Part shown: in pieces, positions 35,301 through 47,465 of the stretch
Layout: the number at the start of each line of letters is the position of its first letter
Numbering within the stretch: position 1 is the stretch's first letter
NCBI GenBank assembly: GCA_000827265.1
Contig: KN834749.1
Coordinates: forward strand, 2,970,653-3,034,652
Direction of reading: 5' to 3'
Length of the DNA stretch: 64,000 nucleotides
Source: Collybiopsis luxurians FD-317 M1
Taxonomy: Eukaryota > Basidiomycota > Agaricomycetes > Agaricales > Omphalotaceae
Notes under the pieces: generated by a model
Databases searched by the model: none
What the model was told of the DNA's origin: nothing
What the model saw: the letters and a program-made list of their open reading frames with translations, nothing else
Program-made: the position numbers and the translations under genes

Positions 35301-36623
35301 CATGCCCTATATATGAGCTCGCTGATGTAGCAGCATGATGGACCTCAATTGATATGACATCAAAGAATGGTTAGCAGTCAGTTGTCATCAATATGCTATT
35401 TTAGTGAACGTCTCGTTCAAAGCACTGAAGGTATTTCAAGTGTAAGGCAGCTATGCATACGTAAAATGATTAACGTATGTAGCACTTCAGTTGGCATTAG
35501 TAAAGTAATATATACCTCAATAGAAGTTGTTGAAGATTTAGTTGACTTATAAGCTGATTATGGAGTGACTAGACTAACTTATTTATGCTAGGTAGTCTTA
35601 TTTGCATGGTGTTTGCCCATGTCATGTAGCAGAGTATGGAGTACATAAATCGTTGAAGGTCACCACCATCAGCCACAGTCTCTTGCCATTATTCAATTTC
35701 CGCAACACTGACGGTGTTCTAGGAATTCGAATGATACAAGTATTGCCGCGGTAGCAGCTGGCCTGCAAAAGTAATTGGTAGTAATGAGCTTTAGCGATTA
35801 AAAGTTATGGAGTGTTTTAACAACCTCGCACTGGACATGCTAGGAGTCGCTACTTATCCTGAAAAGTCAGATATTCAATGAGAACATAATGTAAACCGTT
35901 TCTTTAACTCACCTACGTGCAGTGGAGTTGGCCCTGCGAGTGATTTATAGCCTAACATATAAGCGCTGCTTAAACATTATGAACTTCAAGCAAGGTCACG
36001 AGAGACTTCATTTATGGGGGTCTGTATGTTGCAACACGCGCACTACTTTGAGTCGAAATCGACGAAAATTCATTCCATGTTTGTATGGAAATATACATTT
36101 ACGGAATCTGGATTATGTCTATCTAGCCACTACCGAGGCAATAATATCCTGTTCAGAAGGATTCTGTACCTGTTTCTGCAGCCTATTGTCTTACATATCC
36201 TGCATTTGATAGCTGTCAACAGCGTAACATACTGCTTAGTCTTGAAAGCTACGTAATGATGTCTAATTCATTTAATTTGTACGTTTAATGTAGTCTACGT
36301 TACGAAGGAGTATGGTTCCTGTTTATAAACCGCGTCGTTCGGTGTATTCATCCAACTGGTAAATAGCTGCCGTTATACGGATATTGCCGTAGTAGATTTC
36401 GGACCTCAGCGATTCTTTTGACCCCTACAGCGATCAATCTTGCATTCTTTTCATAATAAGAAAGCAGTAAATTTTGAACTTTAGGTGGAGCATGTAGCTG
36501 CAGCACAGCAGTCCATACGACGTCCATTAAATGACTCATCATTCCTTACGAAGAAGTTGGAAAAGGAAGGATATATATAAACGGTTCGTCATGTCTAACT
36601 AACCACTATCAGCTCACATAACA
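35301..36623. other. Intergenic, no gene recognised
   Basis: Several 60-95 codon frames without splice support or recognisable motifs. Confidence 0.3.
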
Positions 36624-38182
36624 TGCCGCAGGAAGCATCTCTCTCGAATCCATTGTACGTCGTCACACTTGACCGTTACGATTTAACTTCATGGAAAAGT
36701 AGCTGTAAAACAATCTCTTTTTGAATTATTCGACATCTCACCGCGACCGAAATTGCTCAATTTCGAAGAGTAAGCAAATACATCCACCAAATAGTGAAAG
36801 CCTTCGACAAGCAAGCTTTTCATGGCATAAAATACATGCAAACCTTCTTCACTGCGGCGGAGTATCTCCAGCTACGCAAACTTCAGGTACGCATCCATGA
36901 ACGAGTTACATACTACTGTAGCTTTCATTTATATCTTCAACAGCAAGCGACTGGCTGCATTCTCTCTGGAGAACCTATCGATCGCTTCTTTCGAAGGCTA
37001 CCATCAGCGGGAGAATTGATGATTATTGTCAAATTCGGATCTCACGGCGGCTTATCCAACTGGCTTCACCGAATTGGTTATAAGGAAGAACCAATTAAAA
37101 TCAACGAAATTCATAAAACAAATCCAGACGGCGACGGCGTCGGCATCGTAACGCGATGCTGGCGTTACGCAAGGGAGTCAAATATCATTCATGTAATCGG
37201 AGCCAGAGAAATCGCAATGGAGGTGATATTGAATTTTTGTTTCAGTACGCGCAGCTTTTTTTTTTGTGTTTTGGAACGTGAAATTGAAATATATCAGCTT
37301 CCTTTATGAACTTTTGGACTGAAACTATGGCCTACGCCTTATATCCTGTGGCTTCATTTGACGAATCTGTTGGAATTAGGAATAAAAGTAGCGAGAACAT
37401 GGACCTCATTGATAACGTCCCTCGTGAACAACCTACTATCCTACTCGATGAACCAGCGGCATCAGCTGTCATCAACATACACTCCCCATTTGCCGGAGGA
37501 TATTTTCGCTTTGTTGGAGACAACAAGTGTTGGGTGCAACCTCTGATATTTCGTGAAAACAGAAAACAACTCACAAAGTTTATCAATATTCATTCATGGG
37601 ATAACAAGATAGCATCCAAGTGTACAAGCGTTACATATAAAGTAGTTCAACTATCTACTGCCAAGAAAGCTTGTATTTCAAAGTACGAAGTGCCTGTACT
37701 GACTTCGGATTCTGAAATTAGCCGCGATTGGAGGTATGCGAGCTATTTCTGTCATCCATTACAACGCACTTAGCAGAAGAAACTAGAAAACATCGGTCCA
37801 CTCTAGGCCGCCTACGGAGAGCCGAACATGGATATCCTATGAGACGTGATTCTGAGGCCTGGTCCTTGACTTCTTCTATTTTTTGCAAGCCGTCAAAGGT
37901 AGCAACTCGAATCGACGGCGGAATTGCCACTATGTTGATGCAGTTGTTTAAACATGTGCTGCTAGAATACGATAATGTAAAAATCGTAAGTGGATATTTG
38001 CTACTGTGTTATATATTACTAACGCCCTTAAGGTTGAACATGAAATAATCCGATCGGCTGGATTTATCAGGGCCGTTATACATATTACGCCAGCGACTTC
38101 AGATTTCGTAAAGATTTATGATTGTAACGAGGTGCTCAACGCTCTAATAAAGCAAAGGATAAATGTTCGTTTTACGTGGTGA
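36624..38182 (+). pseudogene. F-box-like family member C, frame-damaged
   Basis: The same exon plan as A, B and D is visible. A possible first exon starts at ATG 36624. The F-box-like exon (RHLTATEIAQFRRVSKYIHQ) ends at 36887. Then come 36946..37245 (ILSGEPIDRFFRRLPSAGEL), an exon from 37300 to 37734 opening TSFMNFWTETMAYALYP, another near 37780..37986, and a last exon ending at 38182. Two lesions break it. Upstream of RHLTA the frame hits TGA at about 36722, while LFELF in the adjacent frame continues the expected F-box, so a 1-nt change is likely. At the donor near 37735 the phase (2) does not match the next exon, which needs phase 1. Intron phases elsewhere (0, 1, 0) are those of the family. 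A sequencing error cannot be excluded. Confidence 0.6.
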
Positions 38183-38510
38183 CGTCAGCAATCAGTAGTT
38201 GAGTCGACAAAGTTGAAAGCTTGAGCTTGGGGGAGGAAAGGGGGTATAGGTTCTTTCAAGTTGTTGTCTTTTTGGAAAACGTATGATGTGAAGCTGCAGA
38301 TGACGTTGTAGCCAACAGATGTTTTGTAAAGCAAGAATATATGGAATCAAGAAATGGTTTTCTTTTTCCTGTAGTTGGAAGAAATGTTTGGACACCCGTT
38401 AAGAAACTTCTTCTGATTTTTACTGAGCCAATTAAGCAAACAATCATACAAGCAACTATCCTGAAGCATATATAGTAAGCTGTGAGTAATTAAACTACTA
38501 CCAACCTACA

Positions 38511-40135
38511 TCACCACTGTCCAGACTTCAGCTCGTCCAAGGTACAAAACTTTGCTAAAGACTTCTTCCAAACATCGTTATGGTTCAAAAATATTTTTGC
38601 ATATCCATCTGGATCTTCAGATGCAAATGCATCCGCAGTTCTTCCCCCATACTCCAGCCGCCGTTGAATACCACCTGCTGTGTACTGCGTGACTGAAACA
38701 CATGTCTCTGCAGCTTGTACTGGGATGTTGGAGTGGCAGAGTAGTGCGGAGGGGAGAAGTATGGTTGCGCCAGGAGGAAACTCAAGGATGACCTTGAAGT
38801 CCCAAAGAACCAGGTGTCCACCAAGCTCCCAGTTATAATTGCCGCCGCTAGTAATCGCACAAGGCACCGTTATGTCATTTTTTGCATCGGTGTGTATATA
38901 GGTCCAAGTTGATGGGCCAAAATTCACAGTCATTGAGGAGAAGATGCTGTTAGTGAAATTTGGTTCAAGGTGAGGGAGCTTTTCCTTCAACTGGGAGTTT
39001 TGATGACGAAGATCTTGGTAATGTCTTGGAAACCATCGAGCAAATGCAGCTACAAACAGATCAGGGCAAAGTATGGCAGGGTACAAAATATTCACCACTT
39101 TGATATCCCGCGATCCGACAGACAGAGCTCCTACTCATGAGCTCCTCCATCATGCCTTGTCTTTTGTCATTCATATGCATGGGCTCTGGCTGGCCCTTTC
39201 CATAAGAAATCCCTTGGGCAACAGCAGGAAAGCTGCCCCTCTTATGCCTCTTCTCCTTGGCTTCCCACTTCATTGTTCTACCTTTTTCAAGTACAGCTTG
39301 CATCATGTCTTCGACATCTTCAAAGTACATTGAGTCATCGGGTCCACCAATCCTGATGGCCAAGAGGCAGTTGCTGTCGTCTTGAAGGGCTACACTCTCC
39401 CTAGACATCTCGAGTTAACAGCAGCCAGGTCAAATACACCGGCAATACGCACCCTTTCTTGAACGGAATCAGCTTGAAGCCGTTCTCAACCAAGTTGTCT
39501 AAACCCCTTTTCTTTTTTGCTCCGTAGAAATTGCAGTCCACCCCAATATAACCCCCTGATGCAAAAGGGAGCCCTTCACTCCTCAGCTCAGTGGGGGTTG
39601 TCTCTATGGGCAACATGTGTTTTACAAAGGCTTTTCCGACGCCAGCTTCATGCCCATCACGCTCGACTCACTTACTGTGAGCAGCTTTCCAACATCTGTT
39701 CTGGTACGATTGCTTTTTACATGGTCAGCATGCGTTGTCTAAGCTGTCTTCATCTGCAATGCATTCAGCCGGTCGTTTTAGCGACAGAGTTGCAACAGGG
39801 GAGGTGTATGGGGTGTTACATGGAGGTAGGCATAGGGGTTGAGAAGAAGGGGAGCTAACACCAGAGGCTAAATCACCTAGACGTCTATCAGATAAGCTGG
39901 AGTCCTTTGGGTGGCTGCGAACATCCGCGATTTCTTCTGACAGGTCTTCTTCTATATCGGAGTTGTCTTCCATGCATACCGCTTGGCATTCAAGGGCAAA
40001 ATAAATGAGATCTTGGGCATTGACATTTACTTGAAACACCTGCAGAAGTTCTCCAACTGATGGTATCTCAAAAGCTATCGGCATCTTCAAAGTCGTATTT
40101 GGCTGTAGGCTTACTTGGGTCGCATTGGTAGACAT
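38511..40135 (-). pseudogene. TET/JBP-type 2-oxoglutarate oxygenase relative, broken
   Basis: Exons complement(39453..40135, 39096..39400, 38511..39049) join with correct phases into a ~508-codon frame. The last exon has the fungal TET/JBP-like oxygenase pattern: RIAGYQS spliced to AAFARWFP, NSIFSSMTVNFGP, an HTD iron motif, GGHLVLWDFKVILEFPPGAT, ILLPSALLCHSN with the distal His, and ETCVSVTQYTAGG. Relatives have ETR there, the Arg that holds 2-oxoglutarate; here it is Cys. Two in-frame TGA codons at 39727 and 39670 (minus) sit where the frame continues into family-like KAAHSKxVERD, again expected Arg. The family, expanded in agaricomycetes and linked to transposons, oxidises 5-methylcytosine. 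This copy should be inactive. A 5' exon may lie further upstream. Confidence 0.65.
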
Positions 40136-40479
40136 TATCTCCTGTGCGAATGCACCTAAGTGAACAGAAGGAGGGATGCAAGGCATCAGTCAAGACATGA
40201 ACGCAAAGTGGAATGTGAAAAATGCGTCGAATAAGCCATTGCTGTCCTTGGTGGCAACTCTCACTGCGTCCGGGTATGAACATAGTGAGCATGGCCCCGT
40301 GGACGGCTCATGGGACACAGCGGAGTGAAGCTTACTGAAGAAAGAGATCGGGACAGTGAAGAAGACAAAGAATCAATAAACAAAGATTGCAGTCACATGG
40401 GCCGTGTGTCAATGTTACTAACAGCCAATGACGACATAGTTGCGTTGTTGAAATTTGCAACCGATGCTGAGCTGTTGAT
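40136..40479. other. Intergenic next to the copia insertion
   Basis: No gene recognised. Probably the 5' region of the TET/JBP-like gene, later cut by the copia insertion at 40485. Confidence 0.35.
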
Positions 40480-40484
40480 GCTGA

Positions 40485-40680
40485 TGTTGAGAATATTAGA
40501 GAATATACATGAACATTCTCTTACCTCCTTGGAGTGACTCAATGAGTGCTCTGCAGACTTGTAGATTATTATAGAATATTCTAGTACTTATTCATGTAGA
40601 GTATATAAGGCCTTCGAGGCCAGGAGAAAATACAAGTTATTCACTATTACTCTGCTGTCTTCGGCTATACCTGATCAACA
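40485..40680 (+). repeat. 5' LTR of the copia element
   Basis: Starts TGTTGAGAATATTAG and ends CTGATCAACA. Contains a TATA box (AGTATATAAGG near 40604) followed by the near-palindrome GGCCTTCGAGGCC, a plausible promoter and start region. Differs from the 3' LTR at five positions. Confidence 0.92.
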
Positions 40681-40692
40681 GGTTATGGGCCC
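40681..40692 (+). other. Primer binding site, initiator-tRNA type
   Basis: GGTTATGGGCCC directly follows the LTR and is complementary to the anticodon stem-loop of initiator tRNA-Met (GGGCCCATAACC). This is the internal-fragment priming known for copia elements rather than priming from a tRNA 3' end. Confidence 0.7.
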
Positions 40693-40836
40693 CGCTGCCC
40701 TCTAAACTACTCGTTGTTTTATCTGCAGCCTTCCGTGTCGTATCCCCGTTGAGCCTTTTGCTCCGGCTAGTGATCTGCCTAGTGATAACTCCATTTATCC
40801 ACTTATCCAACACCGCACATAACTGCATCGCCTATT

Positions 40837-43800
40837 ATGTCTTCCTTGGATTCCTACATTTATTGGATTGAGCACCTCCGTGGTGCCAATAATTACGCTG
40901 TCTGGAAGGTGAGGATGATGCACATACTCACTGACCTTGGATATGACAGCCATATTGAAGAAAGTGCTGCTGCACTGAATGACCCATCTCTTGCCACTAC
41001 CTGGAACTCCACCAACCAAAAAGCCCTATCCACAATTGTTCTCTGAGTTGCCGACAATGTCCTTGTATATGTTGCCAAAGCCAAAACTGCTAAGGATGCA
41101 TGGAAAGCACTTTCAAATATGTACGAAGCCAAAGGACCAATCGGCATCACACTTACTCGCTGGAAATTCCATAGAACAATCTGTGCCGAGGATGGGGATA
41201 TTGAAGAGCACATTTGGCTGATGCGCTCTTATGAAACAGAACTAGCTTGTCTTGGCCATGAGGTCAAAGATGATGAATTTGCATATACTCTCCTCGAGTC
41301 ACTCCCTGAGTCATGGGACACTTTTGTATCAGCCATCAGTGAAACTGATGCAGCTGATTCTACTAAACTCATAGCTCAAATTCTTGCTGAAAATTCTTGC
41401 TGCCGCTCCCGCACCCCTTCTGATCTGACTACAGCTCTCCCTGCTGAAGACCTTTCAAAGGTCAAATGCTATGAATGTGGTAAATTTGGCCACTACACTA
41501 GCAAACACCATCAGCAGTCAAATCAGCAAACTTCATCAAAGAATGGAAATTCATTTTCCAAATCCAGCAATTGCTGATTCCGTGGTGGACAGAATCACAA
41601 GAGTAAAGCTCATATTGCAATTGATGAAGGAGAAGATTTCGCTTTTGTTACCCAGGAGCCATCAATCCTGAAGGACCTATCACCAGATGATTGGCTATTA
41701 GATTCTGGTTGTAGTAGGTCCATAGTACGCAACAGAGATGCTTTCACCCAGTACACTGAAACCCCAGGCCACAAGATTGTGGGCATTGGTGACACTGCTG
41801 GCATTGGCTGTGGTATTGTACCACTCTCATTTGCACTAGGACAAAAATCTAGAGCTTGTATGCTCCGCAATGTTTTACATTGCCCTTCTGCCCCTTACAA
41901 TCTCATCTCTGTATCAAGATTAACAGATGCTGGATTCCGTGCCATTTTTGATGGTGATAAAGTTGAAATCCATGCTCGGCATAGTGGCACCATTCTAGCT
42001 GTTGGTGACAAGGTTGCTCACCTATACAAACTTTGCATCAAATCCAATTCCAAACCCAGCAATACTACCCATGCTTTTCCTGCACATTCCTGGGATGAAT
42101 GGCATTGTGCACTTGGTCATTTAAACCATGCTGCTGTCCGCTGCCTGAAAACCAAAAATATGGTTAAAGGCATGGAGGTGGACACGAGATCACCTCCTCA
42201 CCAGTGTGAAGCCTGTATTCAAGGCAAAGCACATATACTCCCATTTCCTAAACAGTCAGAATGCACATATGAACAGATTGGTGATATGACTTACACTGAT
42301 CTCTGGGGAAAGGCTCGGATTCCTGGAATTGGAGGTGAAAATTATTTTATTTCCTTCACAGATGCAAAAACAGCATGCAGTCATGTCCGCTTCCTTAAGA
42401 ACAAGGAAGGTCATACTGTCCTGCAAACAATTCAAGCATATGTTGCATTCATCAAAGCTCAAACTGGCTGCAATCCTCGTCGTTTCTGATTTGGTAATGG
42501 AAAAGAGTACCTTAATGCAGAGACTCTTGCTTGGCTTGATAGCCAAGGCATTGAGTATGAGCTTACAGTGCCATACTCCTCTGCCCAAAATGGTGTTGCT
42601 GAATGCCTCAATCGGACAATTGTTGAATGTGCTCGCACCATGATTATTGGAGCTTCACTTCCATGGTTTTTATGGCCAGAAGCTGTCAACTATGCTTTTT
42701 ATCTCAAAGATTTATCACCTACTTCAGCTCTGAATGCAGATATCACACCTCGTGAAGCATTCACTCACCTTAAACCAGATATATCAAATGTCCATGAATT
42801 TGGAACCAAAATCTGGGTTTTACAACAAGATGGCAAAGTCCACAAGCTCATGGCTAAAGCTAGGCAATTCATTTTTGTTGGACTATCAGAACGTTCTCGT
42901 GGCTATCACTACTATATTCCTGGCCAACAGTCTATACAAATTTCCAGAAATGTTATTTTTCAGGACCCAAAGAACATAGAGGATGATTATGTTGTGCCAG
43001 TTCTGTTCCCTTCTCTGGCTGAGGGGGAGAATGTTGAGCAGCACACTCAGCAGCCACATACGGTCTCTTCACAGTCCCAACCATCTGTTCCACAACTTCC
43101 AGATTCCATTTCCTCTACTTCAACTCTCACCCCCATTCCATCTCGCTCCCCTTCACCTGTCCCATTGAATCCTGTGCCAAGCAAAGCACCTCATGATATC
43201 AATGGTAATATATCTGCAGACAATATAGTTGAAGGGAAGAGGCAATGGACAGCCACTAGGAAAGATATTGCATTAGCTATAACTGAAGCTGCATATCTTG
43301 ATGATGACCCCAAAACTGTTGATGAAGCCAAAGCTCGGCCTGATTGGCCACAATGGCAAGCAGCTATGCATGCCGAAATCGAACAGCATACCAAGTTGGG
43401 CACTTGGAAACTTGCTGAATTACCAGCCGGCCGCAAAGCCATTGCTTGCAAATGGGTATTTCAACTTAAATGTGATGCAAGTGGCAAAGTGGTGAAATAC
43501 AAAGCTCGACTTGTTGTCAAAGGATTTTCACAAATCCCTGGCATTGATTTCAATGAAACATTTGCTCCCACTATTCATCTAGAAACTTTTAGGTTTCTCC
43601 TAGCTTTGGCTGCATGCTATAATCTTAAAGCTCATGGAATGGATGTTGTTGCTGCTTACTTAAATAGTAAGCTTGATGAAACTGTTTACATGAAGCAGCC
43701 AGAAAATTTTGAAGATGATTCTGGATGTGCTTGCCTTCTACAGCTTTCACTCTATGGACTTCGGCAATCTGGACACAACTGGAACAAGACACTTGATGCT

Positions 43801-44856
43801 GCATTCAAACAACTTGGATTTACATGTCTCATTTCTGATCAATGTGTCTATGTCTGACACAAATCCCCTTCCTCCTTCCCAACAATTATTGCTGTTCATG
43901 TTGATGACATGACTCTATTTGCACACACAGATGAAGAGTTAACTCAGCTCAAGGGGAAGTTACACTCTAAATTTAATGTCACTGACTTAGGTGAACTCTC
44001 ACACATTCTTGGCATGGAAATCTCTCGAGGCACAGATGGATCAATTCATCTAACCCAAAAGGCTTATGCTGAATGCATTTTGGAATCAGTTGGTATGAGC
44101 AAATGCAACCCAGTGCATATGCCTCTTGACCCCAATGTCAAGCTGACTCTTCCTGATGAGAATGATCCTCGCATTTTGAATGCAGAAGGACGCTATGAAT
44201 ACCTCTCAGGAATTGGCAAACTAATGTATCTCTCTGTTGCAACACGCCCTGATCTCTCTTATGCAATTGGATACTTATCCCAATTCTCTCACTGGCCTGC
44301 CCCAGAGCATATCTCTGCATTGAAGCATGTTTTCTGGTACTTACGTGGAACAACTTCCCTTGGCATCACTTTCCAGTGCACCAGCAATTTGAATACTTAT
44401 TCAGATGCTGATTGGGGAAACAGTCTGATAGATTGTCGCTCTGTTACTGGCTATCTTTCATTCTTCTCTAATGGACCTGTCTCATGGAGCTCCTGCAAAC
44501 AGCCCACAGTTGCTTTATCAACTATGGAAGCTGAATTCATGGCCCTTGCTCGAGCTACTTGTGAAGTTCTCTGGCTTCGAGAACTTAGCTCAGAACTTGG
44601 CATTGATCCTGACAGCTCATCAGCAATCAATGTTGACAATCAAGCTGCTATGATGTTTGCCGAGAATGCAGTATTTCATGCTCGTTCAAAACATATTGAT
44701 ATCTGATATCATTTTGTACAAGAACGAGTTGCCTCAAAAGAGGTAAAACTCATCCACTGTGCATCTGAAGACAATCTTGCAGACATACTCACCAAGGCAC
44801 TTCCTTGACCCTTGTTCGAAACTTTGCGTGACAAAATTATGTTGCACTCAACTTGA
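40837..44856 (+). pseudogene. copia gag-pol polyprotein interrupted by six TGA codons
   Basis: One uninterrupted reading frame apart from TGA at 41044, 41575, 42487, 43855, 44704 and 44806. Domains in order: gag (from MSSLDSYIYW), zinc knuckle CYECGKFGH whose fourth ligand is His, protease DSG (41701-41709), pre-integrase HCALGH, integrase CEACIQGKAH, DLWG and NGVAE, reverse transcriptase (KWVFQLKCD, AAYLNSKL, HVDDM), and RNase H (SDADWG, STMEAEF). Flanking residues make Arg the expected codon at most stops (VYVxHKS, SKHIDIxYHF, ALPxPLFETL). Separately, the integrase RSDNG motif reads xFGNG, so the second catalytic Asp is Gly. No frameshifts were found over 4 kb. Confidence 0.88.
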
Positions 44857-44868
44857 GTCGAGGGGGAG
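44857..44868 (+). other. Polypurine tract
   Basis: GTCGAGGGGGAG immediately before the 3' LTR, the usual plus-strand primer. It follows the polyprotein stop directly. Confidence 0.75.
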
Positions 44869-45064
44869 TGTTGAGAATATTAGAGAATATACATGAACAT
44901 TCTCTTACCTCCTTGGAGCGACTCAACGAGTGCTCCACAGACTTGTAGATTATTATAGAATATTCTAGTACTTATTCATGTAGAGTATATAAGGCCTTCA
45001 AGGCCAGGAGAAAATACAAGTTATTCACTATTACTCTGCTGTCTTCGGCTATACCTGATCAACA
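44869..45064 (+). repeat. 3' LTR of the copia element
   Basis: Same 196 bp as the 5' LTR except five substitutions, all at sites explained by CpG to TpG or CpA change. Ends CTGATCAACA followed by the GCTGA target duplication. Confidence 0.92.
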
Positions 45065-45453
45065 GCTGAGCTGTCTGAACGGCAATGCAAGCATTTCGGT
45101 TGGACACAAGATACAAGTTGCACACGCAACAAATTGTAATGCATTTGTACAACAGCAGATTTCACTCAAAATTCCATGTCATCCATTGATGGAATGTGAG
45201 GCACTGAATATCCATTGTCTGTCTGCTGTTGGGTGATTGATCTCCGCTGTATGGCCCTGTGTCCAGCATCTTCCCAATTTCACTATGCAGCTCTGCCTTT
45301 AGCTTCATAATTGCTTTTAGCTTACACATCTGAGGGCCCTGCTAAACTACCTTGGAGCTGTAATGCCGTAAGTTGAACTTGTCAATAAAAAACAGCTTTT
45401 GGCACTACAGTTTGTTGAATAAGTATTCGGTCATTCAAGTGGGCTCAAGGGAT

Positions 45454-45612
45454 CTGTAATAAACGGCAGAGACTCAGAGCCTGAATGAGATAGTCGAAGC
45501 ATCTGTATTACCTGTAATAAACGGCAGAGACTATTGTACTGTAAGTAAAGGTAAACATAGGAGAAATGTAGGTACTTGCCTCAGAGCCTGAACGAGATAG
45601 TTGAAGCATCTG
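45454..45612 (-). repeat. Two interleaved short direct repeats, possible exon-tail remnant
   Basis: A 21-bp word (CTGTAATAAACGGCAGAGAC plus T) occurs at 45454 and 45512, and a ~30-bp word containing CAGAGCCTGAAYGAGATAGT occurs at 45475 and 45582. On the minus strand they read as SRSGSE, SLPFITDPLSPLE, close in style to the C-terminal tail of the 5-8 kb membrane proteins (PFITDLSSPP). It may be a leftover duplicated gene end. Confidence 0.35.
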
Positions 45613-47465
45613 AGGCAGCATGGTAAAGGTACCAATATATATATATACTGTGGGAAGTGAACGGAGCAAGTCGGAAAGTACTCGGGTAGCTATATGTGCT
45701 TATGCGGTAACATACTTGTGTCCATGTTTGTATAGGAATGAGCGTCTGTCAGGCGTAAGCATATAATTCAACACAGTTTTCGGCACTTGTCATGTAAAAG
45801 CCGTATACGGCATAGTCTCTGAGAGTTAGTATACGGCATAATGATGCCGTTTTGCACCAAGTGAGGCTTCAAGCCCACCGATTCCTTGAGCTAAGGTGCT
45901 TATGCTGGAACCGTGGCTCTGGCATTATCTTTATTGCCTTTCAAGTGGTCGCGCCGACGTTATATTCTACAAACGTAAGCGGCATACTTGGTACTTGCTG
46001 TATAGTTTCGAAGATAAGCTATCTATCGTAACCGCTACAGTGGTTTGAGCTCTTCTGGGGTTTCAGGTAGTTTAGATAGAAATTGTATCTTACATTTCGT
46101 GCAACAACAGAACGTAACAGATTTGATTAGAAACTCGTAAGAAAGCAATCTAAAGAAGCTGCTGCAGTAGTATATATAAAGGAAAAGTGATAAAAGGAAA
46201 TGCCAACCTAGCTTACGGTCTGGCAGCGACGGCTGCTGAACAAAGTGAAAATTTATGATATACTTTTCAAAAGGAAAAAGGAAGCGACAAGGTCAATTCA
46301 TCCAAGTGAGTTCCATCCAAAGTACTGAATCACCCGCTCATATACAACCTAGAATCTTAACTACAAGCCACTTGGATGGAATGGCATTGCCGCATTTGAG
46401 TGATGCACATGCTTCAACCGTGAGTAAATTTTTTGCTTGTAGATAGTTTACGGTGAGCATATAACGTGGTTGATAAAGTGAAAAGATAAGCTCAGCTTTA
46501 AAGCTCCGCAGATTGGGAGCTCCTGCCGCAATTACTTGCGGAGTGCGCTGTGCGCGTGGCAGGTATGAGACAGGGTCCTTGTAAAGTGTATGACACGCAT
46601 TGCTTAAACTAACAGCAAAGTCTAGCAATATAACAATTAATTCGGCAACTTAATCATGGAATAGATTCAAATACGAAACACCCGACCATCCGTTACTGTA
46701 CGTTCAATGAATTTCGGTTCAACATAGTGAAGTGGACTTCGAGATTTTGACCAGGACATTTTTAAGCTGGAACCAAGGGGTTTGAATATCCGAGCAACAT
46801 CAACGTAGCGACTGCATCGGCAAGTTGATGACACGTTCGTTCTTCAGCTCTTTATCAACTTCCATCAAGATTTATTAACACGTACAAGGCGGTTAAGGTT
46901 TTCCGTTGAGTGTCTCAATAGCAAATCATTTCTTACGTTGACGTACGCAAACTAATTTGATACAAGAATTGTATACGTAGTAGGTTTCTCTTTTTATGAC
47001 GTGAGTTCCTTGAAAGATATAAATTTGGGACAAGCAGCAAGACTAAACAGCTTCATGATGCCCTCTTAAGAATAGATTTTCGCAAAAGCCGCATTCTCCT
47101 AAGGTGTATTCAAATCCATTATAACACAGCTTAATAGAGGTTCATTATCGTCAAATATAATACAATTTTACACAAAAATATGTTTGTAAACAGTCGAAAT
47201 TTGAGTCGAATGAATACCCCGATCTACAAATTGCCAGTCTGGGGACCGAGCGCGAAAGCCGTGCTCGTTACAACAATTTTTAGGCACCAAGATCTCTTGG
47301 ATCATGCGGAATCCGTAGATTGTATTCCTTTTGGTCTGTCGTCCCATAGGATTGTGTAGTAGCCTTGTTGGACATATTACAAGTCGGAGAATGGATTTGC
47401 GCGGGAGTCGACACGACGGTGCTATTGTAGTATGGATGAAAGAGCTGTTAAGATCCAGCGTCAGT
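45613..47465. other. Intergenic, no gene recognised
   Basis: AT-rich. Only short frames (for example 46255-46446 plus, 46338-46628 minus) without motifs or splice support. Confidence 0.35.

Larger units (their letters stand above)
40485..45064 (+). mobile_element. Ty1/copia LTR retrotransposon, full length
   Basis: 4,580 bp with 196-bp LTRs, primer site, one long gag-pol frame and polypurine tract. It is flanked by a 5-bp target duplication GCTGA (40480-40484 and 45065-45069), so this copy arrived by integration and has not been rearranged. Confidence 0.92.

Noticed and set aside
40837..44856. UGA recoded as arginine in the copia element
   Set aside because: No suppressor tRNA is visible, the same TGA pattern affects gypsy, hAT and a cellular-type gene, and the LTRs show independent CpG decay, so mutation is the simpler explanation.
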